Shown: positions 1 through 7,809 of the stretch, piece after piece
Layout: each line of letters begins with the position of its first letter
Numbering within the stretch: the stretch's first letter is position 1
Assembly: GCA_014656015.1 (NCBI GenBank)
Contig: BNBP01000048.1
Location: forward strand, 1 to 51,899
Reading direction: 5' to 3'
DNA: 51,899 bases
Source: Streptomyces griseoaurantiacus
GTDB taxonomy: Bacteria; Actinomycetota; Actinomycetes; Streptomycetales; Streptomycetaceae
Translations under genes and position numbers: made by a program
Notes under the pieces: generated by a model
The model's input: the letters and a program-made list of their open reading frames with translations, nothing else
What the model was told of the DNA's origin: nothing
Databases searched by the model: none

Positions 1-796
1 CGGCCCAGGCCATCGCGGTCGCCACCACCGCGAGCGCCGGGGCGGCGGCGTACTGCGCGTGCAGCCGCCGCTCGGCCGCGGAACCGGCGTGCCGGCGCAG
101 CCGGGGTCCGGCCAGGGCGTCCTGGGCCTGGTCGAGTGCGGCGGTCAGGGCCGCCCGGCGGGCCGTGGCCCCGGGGGTGCCGGCGGCGTCGAGGAGAGCG
201 GCGACGGCCTCGTACACGCCGGCGACCGCCGCCCGCTCCCCGTCGAAGCGGTAGCCGAGCCGTGCGCCGCGCGCGGCGGAGCTCGGCGTGGGCAGCAGAA
301 GGCGCAGACCCAGCAGCCAGCCCGCGCCGGCGAGGTAGAGGAGCGCGCTCTCCCAGCCCGGCTCCGGCAGCATCATCCCGGCGCCGAGGGCGGAGGTCAC
401 CAGGAGCTGGGTGCCCACGGCGGAGGCGACCGGCCCGACGGCGCTGACCGCACCCCCGAGCAGTCCCAGAAGGGTGAGCAGCAGGGTCAGGGTCACCGCA
501 CCGGTGTGCCGTCCGGCGTAACTGCCGGCCAGCAGCCCGGCCGCACCGGCCAGCGCGGGCAGACCGAGCCGGCCGACCGAGGCGCGTCGGCTGCCGGGGC
601 GGTCGTTGACGCCGGCGAGCATGGCGCCGAGCGCGGCGACGACTCCCAGGGAGGTGCGTCCGGCGAGCACGCCCGCGAGCAGCAGTGGACCCGCGGCCAG
701 CGCCCCGCGCACCACCGCGCTCCAGGGGACGGGCCCGCGCTGGGCGCTCAGTGCGTGGGCGATCCAGAGCGGCAGGCGCGGGGCGGGGCGGTTCAC
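1..796 (-). CDS. FUSC family membrane protein (C-terminus beyond window)
   Basis: The reading frame begins at a GTG preceded by an AGGAG ribosome binding site and stays open to the window edge, giving 265 residues of a longer protein. The first ~170 residues contain several hydrophobic, Ala/Leu/Gly-rich segments suggesting about six membrane spans. A soluble, charged helical stretch follows (YRFDGERAAVAGVYEAVAAL and onward), as in FUSC/YccS-type proteins implicated in efflux of aromatic acids. Substrate cannot be read from sequence. The same-strand neighbour upstream is the uracil-DNA glycosylase, about 190 bp away, with a 7-bp hairpin between them (894-914), so it is probably transcribed separately. 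The family assignment rests on overall architecture. Confidence 0.75.
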   Translation of the reverse strand, partial: MNRPAPRLPLWIAHALSAQRGPVPWSAVVRGALAAGPLLLAGVLAGRTSLGVVAALGAMLAGVNDRPGSRRASVGRLGLPALAGAAGLLAGSYAGRHTGAVTLTLLLTLLGLLGGAVSAVGPVASAVGTQLLVTSALGAGMMLPEPGWESALLYLAGAGWLLGLRLLLPTPSSAARGARLGYRFDGERAAVAGVYEAVAALLDAAGTPGATARRAALTAALDQAQDALAGPRLRRHAGSAAERRLHAQYAAAPALAVVATAMAWA

Positions 797-893
797 GGGG
801 CTCCTGTCGGACGAGGGCGGGAGGGCCTTCGGGCGACGGTGGCCGGGCTCTTCGGGGTCTCCTACGGTACGGCGGGAACGGGCGGGAACGGGA

Positions 894-914
894 ACGCCGG
901 TGTTTCGCCGGCGT
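894..914 (-). terminator. Short hairpin between glycosylase and FUSC genes
   Basis: ACGCCGG and CCGGCGT form a perfect 7-bp stem around a 7-nt loop. It lies in the 187-bp gap after the glycosylase stop and before the FUSC start. It could terminate the upstream transcript, but there is no T-tract. The rest of the gap holds a short GGCGGGAAC/GGGAACG repetition (about 870-895) and nothing else I recognise. Confidence 0.35.
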
Positions 915-983
915 GACACTCGCCCCGGCCGGCCGGTGGGGCGGTCCGCGACGGCCGTCCCCCGGTGCCCGGCCGGGTGCCGG

Positions 984-1766
984 TCAGCCGGCCGGCGGGG
1001 TGGTCGGCAGCCCCGCCGAGGTGGCCGCCGTGCGCAGCACCTCCCGCAGCATGGCGGGGGTGAGCCGGCCGGTGAAGGTGTTGCGCTGGCTGACGTGGAA
1101 GCAGCCGTGGAGCGCGAGGGAGCCGTCGCCCGGCACGCCCGCGCCGACACCGAGGTCCTCCCGGCTGCCGGAGGGCTCGCCGCCCTCGGCCCGGTGCAGT
1201 CGGACGTGGGCGCCGTGGGCGAAGGGCGGGCGGGGGCGGGGTACCGTCCAGCCGGCCGCGGTGAAGGCGGGCAGTGCGGCCTGCCAGCCGAAGGCACCCA
1301 GCACCACCACGGCGCGCAGCGAGGGCCGGAGCAGGGTCAGCTCCCGTACCAGCCAGGGCCGGCAGGTGTCCCGCTCACCCGGGGTCGGCTTGTTGGCGGG
1401 CGGGGCGCAGTGGACCGGCGAGGTGATCCGTACGCCGTACAGCTCCAGCCCGTCCCCGATCCGTTCCGCCCTCGCCTGCGAGGCGAGGCCGACCTCGTGC
1501 AGGGCCGCGTAGAGCACGTCCCCGGAGCGGTCACCGGTGAACATCCGTCCGGTGCGGTTCCCGCCGTGGGCCGCCGGGGCGAGCCCGAGGATCAGCAGCG
1601 AGGCGTCGGGCGGTCCGAAGCCCGGCACCGGCCGTCCCCAGTAGGTCCAGTCGGCGAACGCGGCCCGCCGGGTGCGGGCCACCTCCTCCCGCCAGGCGAC
1701 CAGCCGCGGGCACGCCCGGCAGCCGGCGATCCGCTCGTCCAGTTCCTCCAGCGCGCTGCCGTCCAT
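984..1766 (-). CDS. Family 5 uracil-DNA glycosylase (UdgB-type)
   Basis: 260 residues. UdgB-type enzymes remove uracil, and some other deaminated or oxidised bases, from DNA as the first step of base excision repair. Visible motifs are an N-terminal cysteine pair (CRACP, ~16-19), the glycine/histidine motif GLAPAAHGGNRTGR (~50-63), a second cysteine pair around HCAPP and TCRPW, and the C-terminal HVSQRNTFTGRL segment. The four cysteines match the iron-sulfur ligands of family 4/5 enzymes, and GLAPAAHGGNRTGR is characteristic of family 5. The ATG follows GGTGGAG at good spacing. The open frame continues upstream into the SDR gene but without family similarity, so the internal ATG is preferred. 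It lies 56 bp downstream of the SDR gene on the same strand and may share its transcript. Confidence 0.9.
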   Translation of the reverse strand: MDGSALEELDERIAGCRACPRLVAWREEVARTRRAAFADWTYWGRPVPGFGPPDASLLILGLAPAAHGGNRTGRMFTGDRSGDVLYAALHEVGLASQARAERIGDGLELYGVRITSPVHCAPPANKPTPGERDTCRPWLVRELTLLRPSLRAVVVLGAFGWQAALPAFTAAGWTVPRPRPPFAHGAHVRLHRAEGGEPSGSREDLGVGAGVPGDGSLALHGCFHVSQRNTFTGRLTPAMLREVLRTAATSAGLPTTPPAG

Positions 1767-1822
1767 GTCTCCACCGTAGAGGCCGCGCCCGGCCGCCGTG
1801 CCGCCGCGCCCCACCGCCGGGT

Positions 1823-2743
1823 TCAGGCCGGGAGCACCGCCTCGCCGACGGGGAACGTCACCCCGGTGAGCTCCTCGGAGACGGCCCACAGGCGCCGCTG
1901 CACGGCCTCCTCGTGCGACTCGGGGCTGGACTCGACGCGCCTGGGGTGCCCGCGGGTCTCGCCGCGGTTGCCGGGGCCGTAGTACTCGCCGCCGCGCACC
2001 GCCGGATCCGTCGCGGCCCGCAGGGTGGGCAGGGCCCCCATCGCCGACTTCTGGATGAGCACCGGCGCGAGCAGGTTGACGGGGACGCGGAGCACGGCGG
2101 GCGCGTTGCGCATCAGGTCGGTGTTGGACACTCCCGGGTGGGCGGCCACCGCACTCGTGGTGCCACGTGCCGCGAGACGGCGGTTCAGTTCGTACGTGAA
2201 CATGAGGTTGGCGAGCTTGGCCTGGCCGTAGGCGCCGACGCGGCTGTAGGAACGCTCCCACTGCAGGTCGTCGAAGTGGATGGCGGCCTTGATGCGGTGG
2301 CCGGTGCTGCTGACCGTGACGACGCGGGAGCCCGGGACGGGCAGGAGCCGGTCCAGCAGCAGGCCGGTGAGGGCGAAGTGGCCGAGGTGGTTCGTCGCGA
2401 ACTGCAGCTCGAAGCCGTCGACGGTGGTCTCCCGCGGGGTGTACATCACGCCCGCGTTGTTGATCAGCAGATCGATGCGGGGGTGGGCGGCGCGCAACTC
2501 GGCCGCCGCGGACCGGATCGAGTCCAGGGAGGTCAGGTCGAGGACCTGGACGTCGACGCGGCCGTCGATGCGGTCGGCGGCCTGCCTCCCCTTCTCGACG
2601 TTGCGGACGGCCAGGACCACGTGCGCCCCGCGGGCGGCGAGCGCCCGGGCGGTCTCGAAGCCCAGTCCGGTGTTGGCGCCGGTGACGATCGCCACCCGGC
2701 CGTGCTGGTCGGGGATGTGCCGCTCAGTCCATTTGTCGCTCAT
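1823..2743 (-). CDS. Short-chain dehydrogenase/reductase, TetR-controlled
   Basis: 306 residues, a classical SDR resembling retinol dehydrogenase/WW-domain oxidoreductase-like members. The Rossmann cofactor motif TGANTGLG lies near residue 21, the NNAGV stabilising motif near residue 93, and the catalytic YGQAK (YxxxK) near residue 170 preceded by VSSTGH containing the serine. Substrate is unknown; such proteins reduce aldehydes, ketones or xenobiotics with NAD(P)H. The ATG follows an AGGAG site. It is divergent from a TetR regulator across 98 bp that carry three related palindromes, one inside this gene's own promoter spacer. It is therefore very likely repressed by that TetR protein and induced by a ligand, perhaps a substrate of the enzyme (inference). 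Confidence 0.9.
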   Translation of the reverse strand: MSDKWTERHIPDQHGRVAIVTGANTGLGFETARALAARGAHVVLAVRNVEKGRQAADRIDGRVDVQVLDLTSLDSIRSAAAELRAAHPRIDLLINNAGVMYTPRETTVDGFELQFATNHLGHFALTGLLLDRLLPVPGSRVVTVSSTGHRIKAAIHFDDLQWERSYSRVGAYGQAKLANLMFTYELNRRLAARGTTSAVAAHPGVSNTDLMRNAPAVLRVPVNLLAPVLIQKSAMGALPTLRAATDPAVRGGEYYGPGNRGETRGHPRRVESSPESHEEAVQRRLWAVSEELTGVTFPVGEAVLPA

Positions 2744-2757
2744 GACCCACTCCTAAA

Positions 2758-2822
2758 GAACCATCGGTCTGTTATTGGAACAGTAAGAGACCGGTGGTCT
2801 GATGTCAAGAGACCGACGGTCT
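2758..2822. promoter_or_regulatory. Three operator-like palindromes in the SDR/TetR divergent region
   Basis: Two perfect inverted repeats with consensus AGACCNNNGGTCT lie at 2788-2800 and 2810-2822, with centres 22 bp apart, about two helical turns. A degenerate third copy, GAACCATCGGTCT, is at 2758-2770, 30 bp from the first. The two perfect copies are also identical in flanks (AAGAGACC...GGTCTG). Positions relative to the promoters fit repression of both genes: one is between the SDR -35 and -10, one is downstream of the SDR start site, and one lies 7 bp upstream of the tetR -10. Confidence 0.8.
2780..2808 (-). promoter_or_regulatory. Consensus-like promoter of the SDR gene
   Basis: On the minus strand TTGACA (2803-2808) and TACTGT (2780-2785) are separated by exactly 17 bp. 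The -35 is a perfect consensus and the -10 is good, so this is a credible vegetative-sigma promoter. A 13-bp palindrome (2788-2800) sits wholly inside the spacer, so an operator-bound repressor would block RNA polymerase. Confidence 0.8.
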
Positions 2823-2841
2823 GTAAGTTAGGCTGGGCGTC

Positions 2842-3507
2842 GTGACTTTCCAGCGGGCGCGAAGCGAGGAGCAGCGGGAGATCCGCCGCAGGGCGATCCT
2901 CGACACGGTGGCGGCGATGCTCGAGGAGATGCCCGTCGCCGAGGTGAGCCTCAACGAGATCAGCCGCCGGGTGGGCCTGGCCAAGTCGAACGTCCTGCGG
3001 TACTTCGAGTCCCGCGAGGCGGTACTGCTCGAACTGCTGGACTCGTTCCTGGAGAGCTGGATCGCCGAGCTGACGGAGGAGCTGGCCGCGGGCGTCGAGG
3101 CGGACGCGCCGCTTCAGACCCGGGCGCGCGGGACGGCGGAGATCCTCAGCCGGACACTGGCGAACCGCGTGGTGCTGTGCGACCTCTTCGGCGCACAGGG
3201 CGGCGTCCTCGAACGCAATGTCTCCGTCGAGGTCGTCAAGCGGCACAAGCGCGCCTCCCTCGCGAAGCTGTCGGACATGTCCGAGCTGCTCCGCCGCCAT
3301 GTGCCCGAACTCGGCGACCAGGCGCCGATGTTCTGTCTGATGGGGCTGGCCTCGGCGGGCGCCCTGTCGACCTATGTCCCGCCCCCGGCGAGCCTCCTCA
3401 CCGCCTACGCGGAGGAGCCCGCCCTCGGCGTCCTCAATCTGGAACTGCGGGAGGCCCTGAAGATCTCCTTCACCTCCTCGCTGCTGGGCATGCTGCCCCG
3501 CACCTGA
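2842..3507 (+). CDS. TetR/AcrR-family transcriptional repressor
   Basis: 221 residues. The N-terminal ~60 residues form a TetR DNA-binding domain: RRRAILDTVAAMLEE as helix 1, then the HTH segment VSLNEISRRVGLAKSNVLRYFESREAVLLELL. The remainder is an all-helical ligand/dimerisation domain that predicts no specific inducer. The start is GTG with no Shine-Dalgarno sequence; a TAGGCT hexamer ends 7 nt before it, so the message is probably leaderless. Divergent orientation to the SDR gene and the three palindromes between them indicate autoregulation plus control of the SDR gene. Confidence 0.92.
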   Translation: MTFQRARSEEQREIRRRAILDTVAAMLEEMPVAEVSLNEISRRVGLAKSNVLRYFESREAVLLELLDSFLESWIAELTEELAAGVEADAPLQTRARGTAEILSRTLANRVVLCDLFGAQGGVLERNVSVEVVKRHKRASLAKLSDMSELLRRHVPELGDQAPMFCLMGLASAGALSTYVPPPASLLTAYAEEPALGVLNLELREALKISFTSSLLGMLPRT

Positions 3508-3522
3508 ACCCACGCGCCCACC

Positions 3523-3568
3523 GGCCGTCGGCCGACGGCCGTCGGGCGTCGGGCGTCGGGCGTCGGGC
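3523..3568. repeat. 18-bp palindrome followed by four tandem GTCGGGC heptamers
   Basis: GGCCGTCGGCCGACGGCC (3523-3540) is a perfect palindrome just after the tetR stop and could act as a terminator stem. It runs directly into four perfect copies of GTCGGGC (3541-3568). No open frame of interest crosses it. The heptamer array looks like a slippage-prone simple repeat. Confidence 0.75.
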
Positions 3569-3666
3569 GGCACCTGTCGGTTGTCGGCGTGCCGGGTTCT
3601 CTCTCCCGGCGAGCGAGAAGCCGTGGTCGTGGAACGTCTTCCCGCCGAGTTCATTAAGGTCGGGGC

Positions 3667-4161
3667 ATGGCTTCTGAGGGCAGAGACGGAGACGCCGGCG
3701 CCGCACCCGGTGCCGGGACCCACCCCGATGCCGTGGCCGCCGCCGTGGCGGCGCGGCCCGCCGGGGGCGAGAGCGTGCGCATCGACAGCTGGATCTGGTC
3801 CGTGCGCCTGGTCAAGACCCGCTCGATGGGCGCCACCGCCTGCCGGGGCGGTCACGTCCGTGTCAACGGCGAGCGCGTCAAGCCCGCGTACGCCGTGCGC
3901 GTCGGCGACGAGGTGCGGCTGCGGCAGGCCGGCGGACGCGAGCGGATCGTCCTGGTGAAGCGTCTGATCCGCAAGCGGGTCGGCGCCCCCGTCGCGGCCG
4001 AGTGCTACGTCGACAACAGCCCGCCTCCGCCGCCGCGCGAGGCGGTCGCGCCGATCGCGGTCCGTGACCGGGGCGCGGGCAGGCCCACCAAGCGCGACCG
4101 CCGCGAACTGGACCGGCTGCGGGGCCTGGCCGCGGGGGACGCCGAGCCGGACCGCCCCTGA
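3667..4161 (+). CDS. S4-domain RNA-binding protein (Hsp15-like)
   Basis: 164 residues. Residues ~38-85 form an S4 RNA-binding fold: VRIDSWIWSVRLVKTRSMG, then CRGGHVRVNGERVKPAYAVRVGDEV, the standard S4 signature. Hsp15-type proteins bind the 50S subunit carrying stalled nascent chains and help recycle it; whether this one does so is inferred from similarity only. The N-terminal ~35 residues are an Ala/Gly/Pro-rich extension and the C-terminus is basic and low complexity (GRPTKRDRRELDRLRG), unlike the shorter E. coli protein. ATG start with AAGG about 7 nt upstream. It stands alone, convergent with the downstream methyltransferase gene. Confidence 0.85.
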   Translation: MASEGRDGDAGAAPGAGTHPDAVAAAVAARPAGGESVRIDSWIWSVRLVKTRSMGATACRGGHVRVNGERVKPAYAVRVGDEVRLRQAGGRERIVLVKRLIRKRVGAPVAAECYVDNSPPPPPREAVAPIAVRDRGAGRPTKRDRRELDRLRGLAAGDAEPDRP

Positions 4162-4237
4162 GGCTCGCGGGGGTCTGCTCCCCGGTACGGACGGCACCGC
4201 GACGGGGGGTCCGGTCCGGGTCCGGTCCTCGGGTCCC

Positions 4238-4915
4238 CTACACCGGCACCGCTCGTACCCAGGTCCCGTCCTGTGTCAGACAGCGGTCCACGCGTAGTCC
4301 GGCCTCGGCGAGCGCCTCCTCGAACCGCTCCTCGGTCAGGGGCCGCGACAGGAAGGTCTGTGTCCAGGTCGCGTCCGGGAACTCGTACTCCGCGCGCACC
4401 TCGTTCACGCCGTCGCCGACCGGCTCCGCCGCGCGTATGCGCACGGTGAAGCCGCTCGGGTCCACCCGTTCCCTCGGCAGGTCGGTGTGGTAGCCCTCGC
4501 CCTCCCGCTGGATCAGTACGCATCCCTCTGCCGCCACGTGCCGCGCGCAGGTGCGCAGCAGGCCGCGCCGCACCTCCTCGTCCCCCGCGTGGACGAGGAA
4601 GGAGGCGAGCAGCACCACGTCGAAGCTCTCGTCGAGCCGGAGGTTCTCGATCGGGCGGCGTATCGTGCGGGCCCCGCGGACCCGCTCCAGCATCTCCGCG
4701 GACTCGTCCACCGCCGTGACCCGGAAGCCCCGCTCCAGGAGGGGGTGGGTCATCCGCCCCGCCCCGCAGCCCAGTTCCAGGATCCGCGCCCCGGCCGGTA
4801 CCGCGGCGGCGATGATGTCCGGTTCCTCCCCCACGGGCAGCCGGCTGTACAGCCCGACCGCGCAGCCGTCCGGGGTGATCGCTCCCGGCCCCGTCCCCGC
4901 GTACCCCGCTCGCAT
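4238..4915 (-). CDS. Class I SAM-dependent methyltransferase
   Basis: 225 residues from the preferred start. The SAM-binding motif ILELGCGAGRMTHPLL lies near residues 45-60, followed by the acidic end of strand 2 (VTAVDESAEML) and motif II/III-like segments (FDVVLLASFLVHAGD, LLRTCARHVAAEGCVLIQ). Substrate cannot be inferred. I chose the ATG at 4915 because GAGGAC lies 8 nt upstream; an in-frame ATG at 4936 would add seven residues but has no ribosome site. It is monocistronic, convergent with the S4 gene and divergent from the DUF6343 gene. Confidence 0.82.
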   Translation of the reverse strand: MRAGYAGTGPGAITPDGCAVGLYSRLPVGEEPDIIAAAVPAGARILELGCGAGRMTHPLLERGFRVTAVDESAEMLERVRGARTIRRPIENLRLDESFDVVLLASFLVHAGDEEVRRGLLRTCARHVAAEGCVLIQREGEGYHTDLPRERVDPSGFTVRIRAAEPVGDGVNEVRAEYEFPDATWTQTFLSRPLTEERFEEALAEAGLRVDRCLTQDGTWVRAVPV

Positions 4916-5052
4916 CTGTGTCCTCAAAGCCCTCATGCCCCGAAAACGGACGGGCGGAGGGCCCCGGTTCCCCGGCGCCCGTCACTCGTGGGAGTGAACG
5001 TTCGACGGGGGAACCCGATAGCGGGGCGCGACAATGGGAAGGGGTGAGGCCG

Positions 5053-5316
5053 ATGCGTACGGGCAGTGAACCGACGACGGCCCGCAGTCCGCTGCGGATG
5101 CGTTTCTGGCTGAGCGTCTGGGGCGAGGTCTGGACGATCGGCGGCACGGTCGCGCTCGTGCTGGCGGGCCGGCCGGGCTGGGCGGCCGTCTGTGCCGCGC
5201 TGTGGCTGATCGTGACCGTCGACCTGATCGTGGTGGTGCGGCACATCCGGCAGGGTCCGCACTGGCAGCCGGGCCGCGACGTGCCGCCCTACCGGCCGCC
5301 GGAGGGGCGTCCCTGA
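5053..5316 (+). CDS. DUF6343 small membrane protein
   Basis: 87 residues. It has a basic N-terminus (MRTGSEPTTARSPLRMRFWLS), two adjacent hydrophobic segments (about residues 22-36 and 40-60, VCAALWLIVTVDLIVVV) and a short Pro-rich tail. This matches the Streptomyces-type DUF6343 family, which has no known function. The ATG follows GGTGAGG; an in-frame GTG at 5044 is an alternative. The two membrane spans suggest a small integral membrane protein. The neighbours give no functional clue. Confidence 0.75.
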   Translation: MRTGSEPTTARSPLRMRFWLSVWGEVWTIGGTVALVLAGRPGWAAVCAALWLIVTVDLIVVVRHIRQGPHWQPGRDVPPYRPPEGRP

Positions 5317-5357
5317 AGCGGCCTCCCCGAAGCCGCGGCCCCGATCCCGGCGCCGGG

Positions 5358-5738
5358 TCACACCTCGAAGCGGGCCGCCTGCAGATAGCGCGGGTTGGGG
5401 TCGAGGGCCGCCGCGAGGCGGAAGTGCCGCTTGGCCGGCTCGGGGCGCGCCTGCCGCTCGTAGGTGCGGGCGAGCGCGAAGTGGGCGTAGGCGTTGTCCG
5501 GTTCGCGTTCGAGGACGAGGCTGAACTCCAGCTCGGCGGGGCGGAGCTGGGCGGCGGCGAAGAAGGCGCGGGCGCGCAGCAGCCGGGCCGCGGTGTTCTC
5601 GGGATGCGCGTCGATGAGGCCGTCGAGCAGCTTGACCGCGCCGCGCGGGTCGCGCGCGGCGAGCAGTTGCTCGGCCGCGCGGAAGTCGATCACGTCCGTC
5701 TCGGGAGTCCGGCCACGGGAACCGCTGGTCTGGGGCAC
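5358..5738 (-). CDS. Tetratricopeptide-repeat protein
   Basis: 126 residues. The sequence is a run of helical TPR units: FRAAEQLLAARDPRGAVKLLDGLIDAHPEN, TAARLLRARAFFAAAQLRPAELEFSLVLEREPDN and AYAHFALARTYERQARPEPAKRHFRLAAALDPNP, three repeats with the usual Ala/Gly/Pro spacing. Such repeats mediate protein-protein contacts; the partner is unknown. It starts at GTG after GGAAGGA and lies 49 bp downstream of coaE on the same strand. A 7-bp hairpin sits in the gap, so co-transcription may be partial. Confidence 0.88.
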   Translation of the reverse strand: MPQTSGSRGRTPETDVIDFRAAEQLLAARDPRGAVKLLDGLIDAHPENTAARLLRARAFFAAAQLRPAELEFSLVLEREPDNAYAHFALARTYERQARPEPAKRHFRLAAALDPNPRYLQAARFEV

Positions 5739-5759
5739 GACGAAGTCCTTCCCTCACTC

Positions 5760-5777
5760 GGGGGCGTCAACGCCCCC
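5760..5777 (-). terminator. Hairpin between coaE and the TPR gene
   Basis: GGGGGCG and CGCCCCC form a perfect 7-bp GC stem with a TCAA tetraloop, 10 bp after the coaE stop. There is no T-tract on either strand, so it may attenuate rather than fully terminate transcription into the TPR gene. Confidence 0.5.
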
Positions 5778-5787
5778 CTCGGGGCGG

Positions 5788-6417
5788 CTATTCCGTGGCC
5801 CGTGCACCCGGTGGTGCCGTCCGCCGCGCGCGCCGGACGAGGTCGTCCCACAGCTCCCGCACCCGCCGCTCCAGTTCGGGCAGGGGGACGTCGTTGTCGA
5901 TGACGACGTCCGCGACCGCGCGCCGCTCCTCGCGGGAGGCCTGGGCGGCCATGCGGGCGCGGGCGTCCTCCTCGCTCATGCCGCGCAGCCGGACCAGCCG
6001 GTCGAGCTGGGTCGCGGGGTCCACGTCGACGACCACGACGAGGTCGTACAGGGACGCGAGGCCGTTCTCGGTGAGCAGCGGCACGTCATGGACGACGACG
6101 GCGTCCTCGGCCGCGGCGGACTGCAGTTCCCGGGAGCGGGCCCCGACCAGGGGGTGCACGATCGAGTTGAGTACGGCGAGCCGGTCGGGATCGGCGAAGA
6201 CGACCGCTCCGAGGCGGGGGCGGTCCAGGCTGCCGTCCTCGGTGAGGATCTCCTCGCCGAAGGCCTCGACGACCGCCGCGAGCCCGGGCGTGCCCGGCGC
6301 CACGACCTCGCGCGCGATACGGTCCGCGTCGATCAGTACGGCGCCGCACGCGACGAGCAGTCGGGACACCTCGCTCTTGCCGGCGCCGATTCCGCCGGTC
6401 AGGCCCACGGACAGCAT
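5788..6417 (-). CDS. coaE: Dephospho-CoA kinase
   Basis: 209 residues. It catalyses the last step of coenzyme A synthesis, ATP-dependent phosphorylation of the 3'-hydroxyl of dephospho-CoA. The P-loop GLTGGIGAGKS is at residues 5-15. LIDADRIAREVV (~33-44) is the conserved substrate-binding segment, and VVHDVPLLTENGL plus VVVVDVDPATQLDRLVRL are typical later motifs. Length matches the family. The start is ATG with a GAGGTGAAGG region upstream. In Streptomyces this gene commonly lies near rpsA, as here. About 200 bp separate it from the PAC2 gene; that gap (6418-6618) shows no further feature. Confidence 0.96.
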   Translation of the reverse strand: MLSVGLTGGIGAGKSEVSRLLVACGAVLIDADRIAREVVAPGTPGLAAVVEAFGEEILTEDGSLDRPRLGAVVFADPDRLAVLNSIVHPLVGARSRELQSAAAEDAVVVHDVPLLTENGLASLYDLVVVVDVDPATQLDRLVRLRGMSEEDARARMAAQASREERRAVADVVIDNDVPLPELERRVRELWDDLVRRARRTAPPGARATE

Positions 6418-6618
6418 GACCGCGCCTTCACCTCACCCACTCCCGCACCGGCGGGGACCACATGCCGAATCCGATGGACACCGCGGGTCGAGCCCACCGG
6501 ATCGTCCACGCCACGGCGGGGTACGGGCAGGTCACGGCCTTCGGCAGACTATCGGATCACCCTCGGGGCCGGCCGTCTCCCCCAGCCGTTCGCCCCGCCT
6601 CGGCCGTCTCCCGCGCTC

Positions 6619-7557
6619 TCAGCCGTCCCCCTCGCGCTCCGCCAGGAAGCGCTCGAACTCCTGCCCGATCTCGTCCGCCGACGGGATGTCCACCGGCTCG
6701 GCCAGCATGTTGCCCCGCGTCTCGGCACCGGCCGCGGCGTCGTACTGGTGCTCGAGCCCCTGGACCAGGGCGACCAGTTCCTCGTCGCCCTCCTGGATCT
6801 GCCGGTCGATCTCCGTCTGGGTCCGGTGGGCGTCGGTGCGCAGGGAGTGCGCGACGCCCGGCAGGACCAGTCCGGTCGCGGCGGTGACGGCCTCCAGGAC
6901 CGTCAGCGCGGCGTCCGGGTACGGGGAGCGGGCGATGTAGTGCGGGACGTGCGCGGCGACACCCAGGACGTCGTGTCCGGCCTGCGCCAGGCGGTACTCG
7001 ACGAGCGCCTCGGCGCTGCCGGGCACCTGCGCCTCCTCGAAGGGGCTGCGGTGGCCCGGCACCAGGTCGATGCGGTTGCCGTGCGGGGTGAGGCCCACCG
7101 GGCGGGTGTGCGGGACGCCCATCGGGATGCCGTGGAAGTTCACGGACAGCCGGACTCCGAGCCGCTCCACGATCTGCCCCACCGCCGCGGCGAAGCGCTC
7201 CCACTCCACGTCCGGCTCGGGGCCTGACAGGAGCAGGAAGGGGGCTCCGGTGGCGTCCTGGACGAGCCGCACGTCGATCGTGGGCTCGTCGTAGTCGGTC
7301 CAGGTGCTGCGCTTGAAGGTCAGCAGCGGCCGGCGGGCGCGGTAGTCGACGAGCCGGTCGTGGTCGAAGCGGGCGACGACCTGGTGGGGCAGCGAGTCGA
7401 GCAGCCGGTCGACGATCTGGTCGCCGGTCTCGCCGGCGTCGATGTAGCCGTCGAAGTGGTAGAGCATGACAAGTCCGGCCGACTCCTGCGCGAGCGCCAT
7501 GTCGACGACGGCCAGGCCCTTGGGCTCCCATGCGTACAAACTCTGCGGATCAAGCAC
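6619..7557 (-). CDS. PAC2 family protein (proteasome assembly chaperone-like)
   Basis: 312 residues with the PAC2 fold: GLVMLYHFDGYIDAGETGDQIVDRLLD near residues 28-54, FLLLSGPEPDVEWERFAAAVGQIVERLG near 108-135, and the glycine-rich SVNFHGIPMGVPHTRPVGLTPHG region. Actinobacterial PAC2 proteins are related to archaeal/eukaryotic proteasome assembly chaperones, and actinobacteria do possess 20S proteasomes, but a direct role here is inference. The GTG start follows a strong GAGGAGGAG site. A strong terminator (7708-7744) separates it from the rpsA transcript, so it must have its own promoter within about 150 bp. Confidence 0.88.
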   Translation of the reverse strand: MLDPQSLYAWEPKGLAVVDMALAQESAGLVMLYHFDGYIDAGETGDQIVDRLLDSLPHQVVARFDHDRLVDYRARRPLLTFKRSTWTDYDEPTIDVRLVQDATGAPFLLLSGPEPDVEWERFAAAVGQIVERLGVRLSVNFHGIPMGVPHTRPVGLTPHGNRIDLVPGHRSPFEEAQVPGSAEALVEYRLAQAGHDVLGVAAHVPHYIARSPYPDAALTVLEAVTAATGLVLPGVAHSLRTDAHRTQTEIDRQIQEGDEELVALVQGLEHQYDAAAGAETRGNMLAEPVDIPSADEIGQEFERFLAEREGDG

Positions 7558-7707
7558 TGTGACCGCTCCTCCTCGTGTCCATCCTGAGACAACGTGGCAC
7601 GGGACACGGGCATTCCCGGACTCCCGGGACCGGTCCGGAGATCGGACGGCCCGTCAGAGGGCGGACGGGAAGCGTTGACGGGCGGCGCGGCCTGCGCCGG
7701 GCAACGC

Positions 7708-7744
7708 GGAAGGCCCGCACCCCGGGGGGGGGTGCGGGCCTTCC
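7708..7744 (-). terminator. Strong terminator downstream of rpsA
   Basis: A perfect 16-bp stem, GGAAGGCCCGCACCCC paired with GGGGTGCGGGCCTTCC, encloses a 5-nt G loop on the plus strand (C on the rpsA transcript). It starts 66 bp after the rpsA stop. There is no T-run, as is common for Streptomyces terminators, but its length and GC content make it the clearest hairpin of this part of the window. Confidence 0.85.
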
Positions 7745-7809
7745 GTTCTGCTCGGTGCTCCGGTCTCAGCGACGGGCGCTCAGGCCGGGAGCCGACGCGT
7801 GGCCGCGGT

